Source: Vigna angularis (lineage: Eukaryota > Streptophyta > Magnoliopsida > Fabales > Fabaceae). Taken from it: 64,000 nt of DNA. Location: the NCBI RefSeq assembly GCF_016808095.1, contig NC_068970.1, positions 24,596,501 to 24,660,500 of the forward strand, in the 5' to 3' direction. The translations under genes were made by a program, and so were the position numbers. The notes under the pieces were generated by a model. It saw only the letters and a program-made list of their open reading frames with translations. It was not told the DNA's origin and searched no databases. Below are positions 60,668 through 64,000 of the stretch, one piece after another; within the stretch, counting starts at the first letter, position 1; each line of letters opens with the position of its first letter.

Positions 60668-62677
60668 CTAATTAGGAATAGAATTTAAAGATATTCCCTT
60701 AAGTCTGCATCTTTCCATGATGCTTCGTGCCTCTTCAATACAGTTCTGCTGAACCAATATTTTAATAATCAAGTTACATGTATACAAATCAGGAGAGCAA
60801 CTGTTTGCCTCCATTGAGTAAAATATCTTCTTGGCTTCCTCTAATCTCCCAGATTTAGAGAGTACCTCTATAAAAGCACCATAAGTGTAATTGTCCGGAT
60901 TCAAGCCAGATCTTGACATTGAATAAAAAAGCCTTTTAGCTTTATCAACTTTATTCATCCTACAGTGGATTTGGATCAAAGCATTATAGGAGTAGGTGTC
61001 AGGGTTTACTCCTTCCTTTTGCATTCTTCCTAATAGTTTCACTGACTTTGCAACATCCCCAATGGCACAAAAAGACCGAATTAAGATATTGTAAATGACG
61101 GCATTTGGAGTGATGCCCCACTCAATCATCTCTGTAAAGCATCCAAAAGCTTCCTCAGTCTTCTTTATTCGACAGAGTCCATCAATTATAGAGCTAAAAG
61201 TGAAGATATCAGGTTTAAGCCCAGTTTCTAAAAGCATCTCCAGCAGCTCCTGTGCCTTAAATATTTCTCCTTCCTTACAATGCCCATTAATAAGGGTATT
61301 GAAAGTAACAAGGTTGGGAACAAAACCTCTAACCTGCATATCTCTGAAAACCTCTGACGCATTATCCGTCAATTTGGCTTTGCACAAACTATTGATTATC
61401 ATGTTATATGAGACAACACTAGAAATTAGCCCATCACTGGTCATTTGACCAAAAACTCGATCCCCATCCTCCCTCCATCCTCTTTTATACGACGCCTCCA
61501 TAAGTACAAGGTATGTACCAGTGCTTGCCTTCACACCTCGGTTTCTCAAAGTTTCAAATATGTCACACGACTCTCTCAGCTCGGCTCCCTTAACCAAACA
61601 AGCAATTATGACATTAAAAATAGAGCTATCAGGGGCATAACCTCTTCCCAAAACCTCCCTCAGAAACACAGCCATCTCTTTCGCCATAGAATTATTCCCA
61701 AGGCAATACAACACAGTATCACAAGCTAACTTAAAATGAGCACGCTCCTCCTGCTCCAGCTTCCTATCTAAAAACTTAGATAACAACATATCAAGTGCCT
61801 TACCTGGATCCAAGCAGCGAAAAACCCCGTGGACTAACGCTCTCACAGTGGCTTCATTAGGAGCAACTCCCCTCTCCTTCATCATCTCGAAAACCCCAAA
61901 TGCTTCACCAACCCTGTTGGCATTACAAAACCCATCAATAAGCATTGTATAAGTGAAGACATTAGGAAAAAGTCCCTTATCGTTCATCTGTCTGATTAAC
62001 CGAAGCGCCTCATCCACCACGCCAATCTTGCAAACCCCGTGAACGAGGGTGTTATAGGTAATTCTATCGGGGCGGCAGTTATCCGCAGGCATTTGTTGGA
62101 ATTTGAGATAAGCAAGGTCAATTGAATTGGATTTCACCAAAGCGTCAATAAGAGCGTTGTACAACCTAGTGGAAGGGGTGAGACTCAAGAATGAGATTTG
62201 ACCGAAAACGTGAGCACAGTAATTTGCCAAACCGAGCCTTCCCCAGCTTCCAATCAAGACGCAGAGCAGGTCCTCGGTGAGCCGAAACCCGGAATTGCGA
62301 ACGTCACGGAGCAACTCGAGCGACAGCACCGCGGGGCCGTTAAGGTGCAGAGTGTTCAGAAGAGCGCGTTGCACTGAGGGATGCGTGGCGAGTGCGGGGT
62401 TGACATGCGAAAGCCAGGCGTGAAACTTGATGGCATGGGAGGCATTGCGTTGGTTGTGGAAGACGGTTACGGCGGAGCGAGGGTTGAGGAGGAGGGGGTT
62501 TGAGAAGAGGTGGTGGTTTAGTAACAGAGCCCAGTTGGGTGTGGAGAGGATTTGTGAAATGTATGGATGGTTTAAGGGAGTTGAAGAAGGTGGAGTTTTT
62601 GAGGGAATAACAATGGAAGGCTTTTCTTTCATGTATTTCATGGCTTGATGTTGGAGAGGCATGCTTCTTTCCAACAA
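60668..62677 (-). CDS. P-class pentatricopeptide repeat protein, intronless, 669 aa
   Basis: P-type PPR proteins bind single-stranded organellar RNA, one base per repeat, and guide processing, splicing or translation in chloroplasts or mitochondria. The frame has an N-terminal region of ~130 residues that may include a transit peptide (hydroxylated, Pro/Ser-rich) and then about 14-15 tandem 35-residue repeats to the end (residues ~135-664). Typical cores include YNTLVHGVCKIGVVDEALRL, FNTLINGHCKEGEIFKAQEL and YNALIQIHCRMNKVDKAKRL. Repeats 4-5 are irregular. No E, DYW, SMR or LAGLIDADG domain follows. The start ATG at 62675-62677 is the first of several close in-frame ATGs. Intronless structure is normal for the family. 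Exact orthologue and target are unknown. Confidence 0.93.
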   Translation of the reverse strand: MLERSMPLQHQAMKYMKEKPSIVIPSKTPPSSTPLNHPYISQILSTPNWALLLNHHLFSNPLLLNPRSAVTVFHNQRNASHAIKFHAWLSHVNPALATHPSVQRALLNTLHLNGPAVLSLELLRDVRNSGFRLTEDLLCVLIGSWGRLGLANYCAHVFGQISFLSLTPSTRLYNALIDALVKSNSIDLAYLKFQQMPADNCRPDRITYNTLVHGVCKIGVVDEALRLIRQMNDKGLFPNVFTYTMLIDGFCNANRVGEAFGVFEMMKERGVAPNEATVRALVHGVFRCLDPGKALDMLLSKFLDRKLEQEERAHFKLACDTVLYCLGNNSMAKEMAVFLREVLGRGYAPDSSIFNVIIACLVKGAELRESCDIFETLRNRGVKASTGTYLVLMEASYKRGWREDGDRVFGQMTSDGLISSVVSYNMIINSLCKAKLTDNASEVFRDMQVRGFVPNLVTFNTLINGHCKEGEIFKAQELLEMLLETGLKPDIFTFSSIIDGLCRIKKTEEAFGCFTEMIEWGITPNAVIYNILIRSFCAIGDVAKSVKLLGRMQKEGVNPDTYSYNALIQIHCRMNKVDKAKRLFYSMSRSGLNPDNYTYGAFIEVLSKSGRLEEAKKIFYSMEANSCSPDLYTCNLIIKILVQQNCIEEARSIMERCRLKGISLNSIPN

Positions 62678-63692
62678 ACACTCTTCTCCCTCCCCTCCTT
62701 ACAACATTAATGCCTAAACTTCTTCCTTAAAACATACATTTTTCAAATCATACAATTGCTGACTCTACTATAACACAAAAATGATCAAATCTTACAAAAA
62801 TACATAAAAAAAAAACTTAAGATTTAATTTTTTTATATATATACATATAACTTTTAGATTTAGATCTTTTGAAAAACAAATAATGTTTTTGTCCGTCTCT
62901 GCCTCCAAGTGATCCCTGAGTGCCAACCCATTTTCGGTGTGAGACCCATTGAGCTACTGCTTCGTGCACTCCCACAATTACTAATTGCATACTTACAATA
63001 AGAGAAAAAGTCTTAAACACCTTTCACCACCACCACCACCACAGCTGCCACCTACCGCCGCCGTCACTGCTTACATCATCACCACTGTTTTTATTTCAAA
63101 AGGTATTATATGCATTTTGGAAAATTTCATTCAAAAATTTTAAAAATTTCATTTCGAAAATCATATATCGATTTTTTTTTTCAGAAAATTATTTTCTGAA
63201 AATATCATTTCAGAAATTCTAGAATAAAAACTTATTCTGAAAAGTTTTTGAAATACTTATTTGGGAAATCACTTTTACAACGGATATAATGATAATTTGA
63301 AAATTTGAGGGAGTGCGGGAAACAATTGATGGGGGTGCAGGAAATAAAAGCCGATCCATTGCTTGTTCTTAAAGAGAGAGAAGAAAAGAATAGCCCACTT
63401 TGAGGCAATATATAATAGACCAATATTTCTGCTCTTCAAATCTATAACATTGATTTTGATGGTGACTTAATTATAGGGATGAGATTTACAATGGAAGAGA
63501 AATATAGGTTTATTATTAGCACTGAAAAAAAATATATAAAACAATATGGAGACTCAATTTAGGTCGAATTTAAAGAAATAACTATTAGTTTTATTTATTT
63601 ATTTTTTGAATGGTTGAGTATAAGGGTGTAAAAAACCCTTCACATGATTACCAATCTTTTAAGAAAAATCACTTGATTTTCATACACGGGGG
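62678..63692. other. PPR promoter side and AT-rich intergenic DNA
   Basis: It holds a CCACCACCACCACC run at about 63026-63042 and a region (63090-63260) of repeated AAAATTTCATTTC/TTCTGAAAA words in both orientations, like a decayed short-repeat element. No gene seen. Confidence 0.5.
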
Positions 63693-63934
63693 GTGGTTAA
63701 TGACGATAGCAGTAAATGTATGGAAATGATTCTCATAGATGATAAGGTAAATTACATTTTTTATTTTCATATCTTTATTTACATGTACTTATTTTTACAA
63801 CTTATTTGTAGGGTGACAAAATACCAGTAATGGTAAATGGGGAAGATTTTGATTTGTGGAAACCCAAGTTGGTCGAAGGTGATACTTATGATATGCACAA
63901 TTTTAAAATTTTAAAGAATAAAAGCCAATATTGA
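63693..63934 (+). pseudogene. RPA1-like OB-fold (DUF223-type) gene fragment
   Basis: Joining 63693-63746 to 63812-63934 across a GT-AG intron (AAG/GTAAAT ... TTTGTAG) gives VVNDDSSKCMEMILIDDK and then GDKIPVMVNGEDFDLWKP, KLVEGDTYDMHNFKILKNK. This is the second-strand, single-stranded-DNA-binding OB fold shared by RPA1 paralogues and plant DUF223 proteins, where a MILxDxKG motif is followed by a (L/W)K..L.EG..Y.I.NF block. It stops at KSQY. Upstream is not coding-like, so it is a fragment near the right edge. Such sequences are frequent both as host RPA paralogues and as Helitron genes. Which applies here cannot be decided without the sequence beyond the window. Confidence 0.6.
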
Positions 63935-64000
63935 GTATGTCAGCATTTCTGTAAGTTACTATGTGTTGGTGCCACAATTATAAAATCTCAATCAATACCA

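Overview
The window is nuclear DNA from a flowering plant. The background is very AT-rich, the genes carry many GT-AG introns, there are long stretches of nested transposable elements, and the gene families are typically plant ones: an ALA-type flippase, an isoprenylcysteine methylesterase, a proline-rich arabinogalactan-like protein, an nsLTP, SUVH2/9 and a P-class PPR protein. The style of the repeats (CACTA elements with CACTAGTG ends, TGTAAC...GTTACA LTRs, copia debris) suggests a warm-season legume such as Vigna or Phaseolus. That placement is inference, not proof.

Layout. (1) 360-2575, minus: the first two coding exons of a P4-ATPase lipid flippase, with the rest beyond the left edge. 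(2) 4443-11304: a stack of nested transposons. A MULE-like DNA transposon with diverged inverted ends holds a broken transposase exon. A minus-strand copia-type solo LTR sits inside it, and that LTR is split by an exceptionally long (4,055 bp) TG...CA LTR with a perfect 5-bp target duplication. (3) 12730-14720: a decayed tandem-like repeat split by a 1.2-kb CACTA element (13029-14233, TSD ACA) that contains a ~300-bp hairpin. (4) 20782-21989: a proline-rich, GPI-anchored arabinogalactan-type protein gene. (5) 23206-30880: accessory DNA containing two related elements in opposite orientation (A about 23206-24924, B about 29283-30880). Their ends are similar but their middles differ. A carries a fused PRISE/VEP1 plus WIP zinc-finger gene fragment. 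Between them lie a copia RNase H remnant and a second CACTA element (26714-28233). (6) 32149-40458, plus: a complete 11-exon isoprenylcysteine methylesterase gene, with retroelement debris in its introns. (7) 40459-46398: AT-rich intergenic DNA with LTR-like debris. (8) 46399-46919: a two-exon lipid-transfer protein gene. (9) 48555-50642: an intronless SUVH2/9-type SRA-SET protein. (10) about 56396-58763: an LTR-like block. (11) 59716-60332: two unrecognised coding-looking fragments. (12) 60668-62677, minus: an intronless PPR gene. (13) 63693-63934: a fragment of an RPA1-like OB-fold protein at the right edge.

The host genes are independent single-copy loci and do not form a pathway or cluster. 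The most unusual material is mobile: the pair of Pack-type elements with different cargo, the hairpin inside the CACTA element, and the very long solo LTR full of GCGTTCGG-like motifs. I found no clearly new biochemical system. All exon boundaries were placed by eye from splice consensus, reading phase and family knowledge; no alignment software was used.
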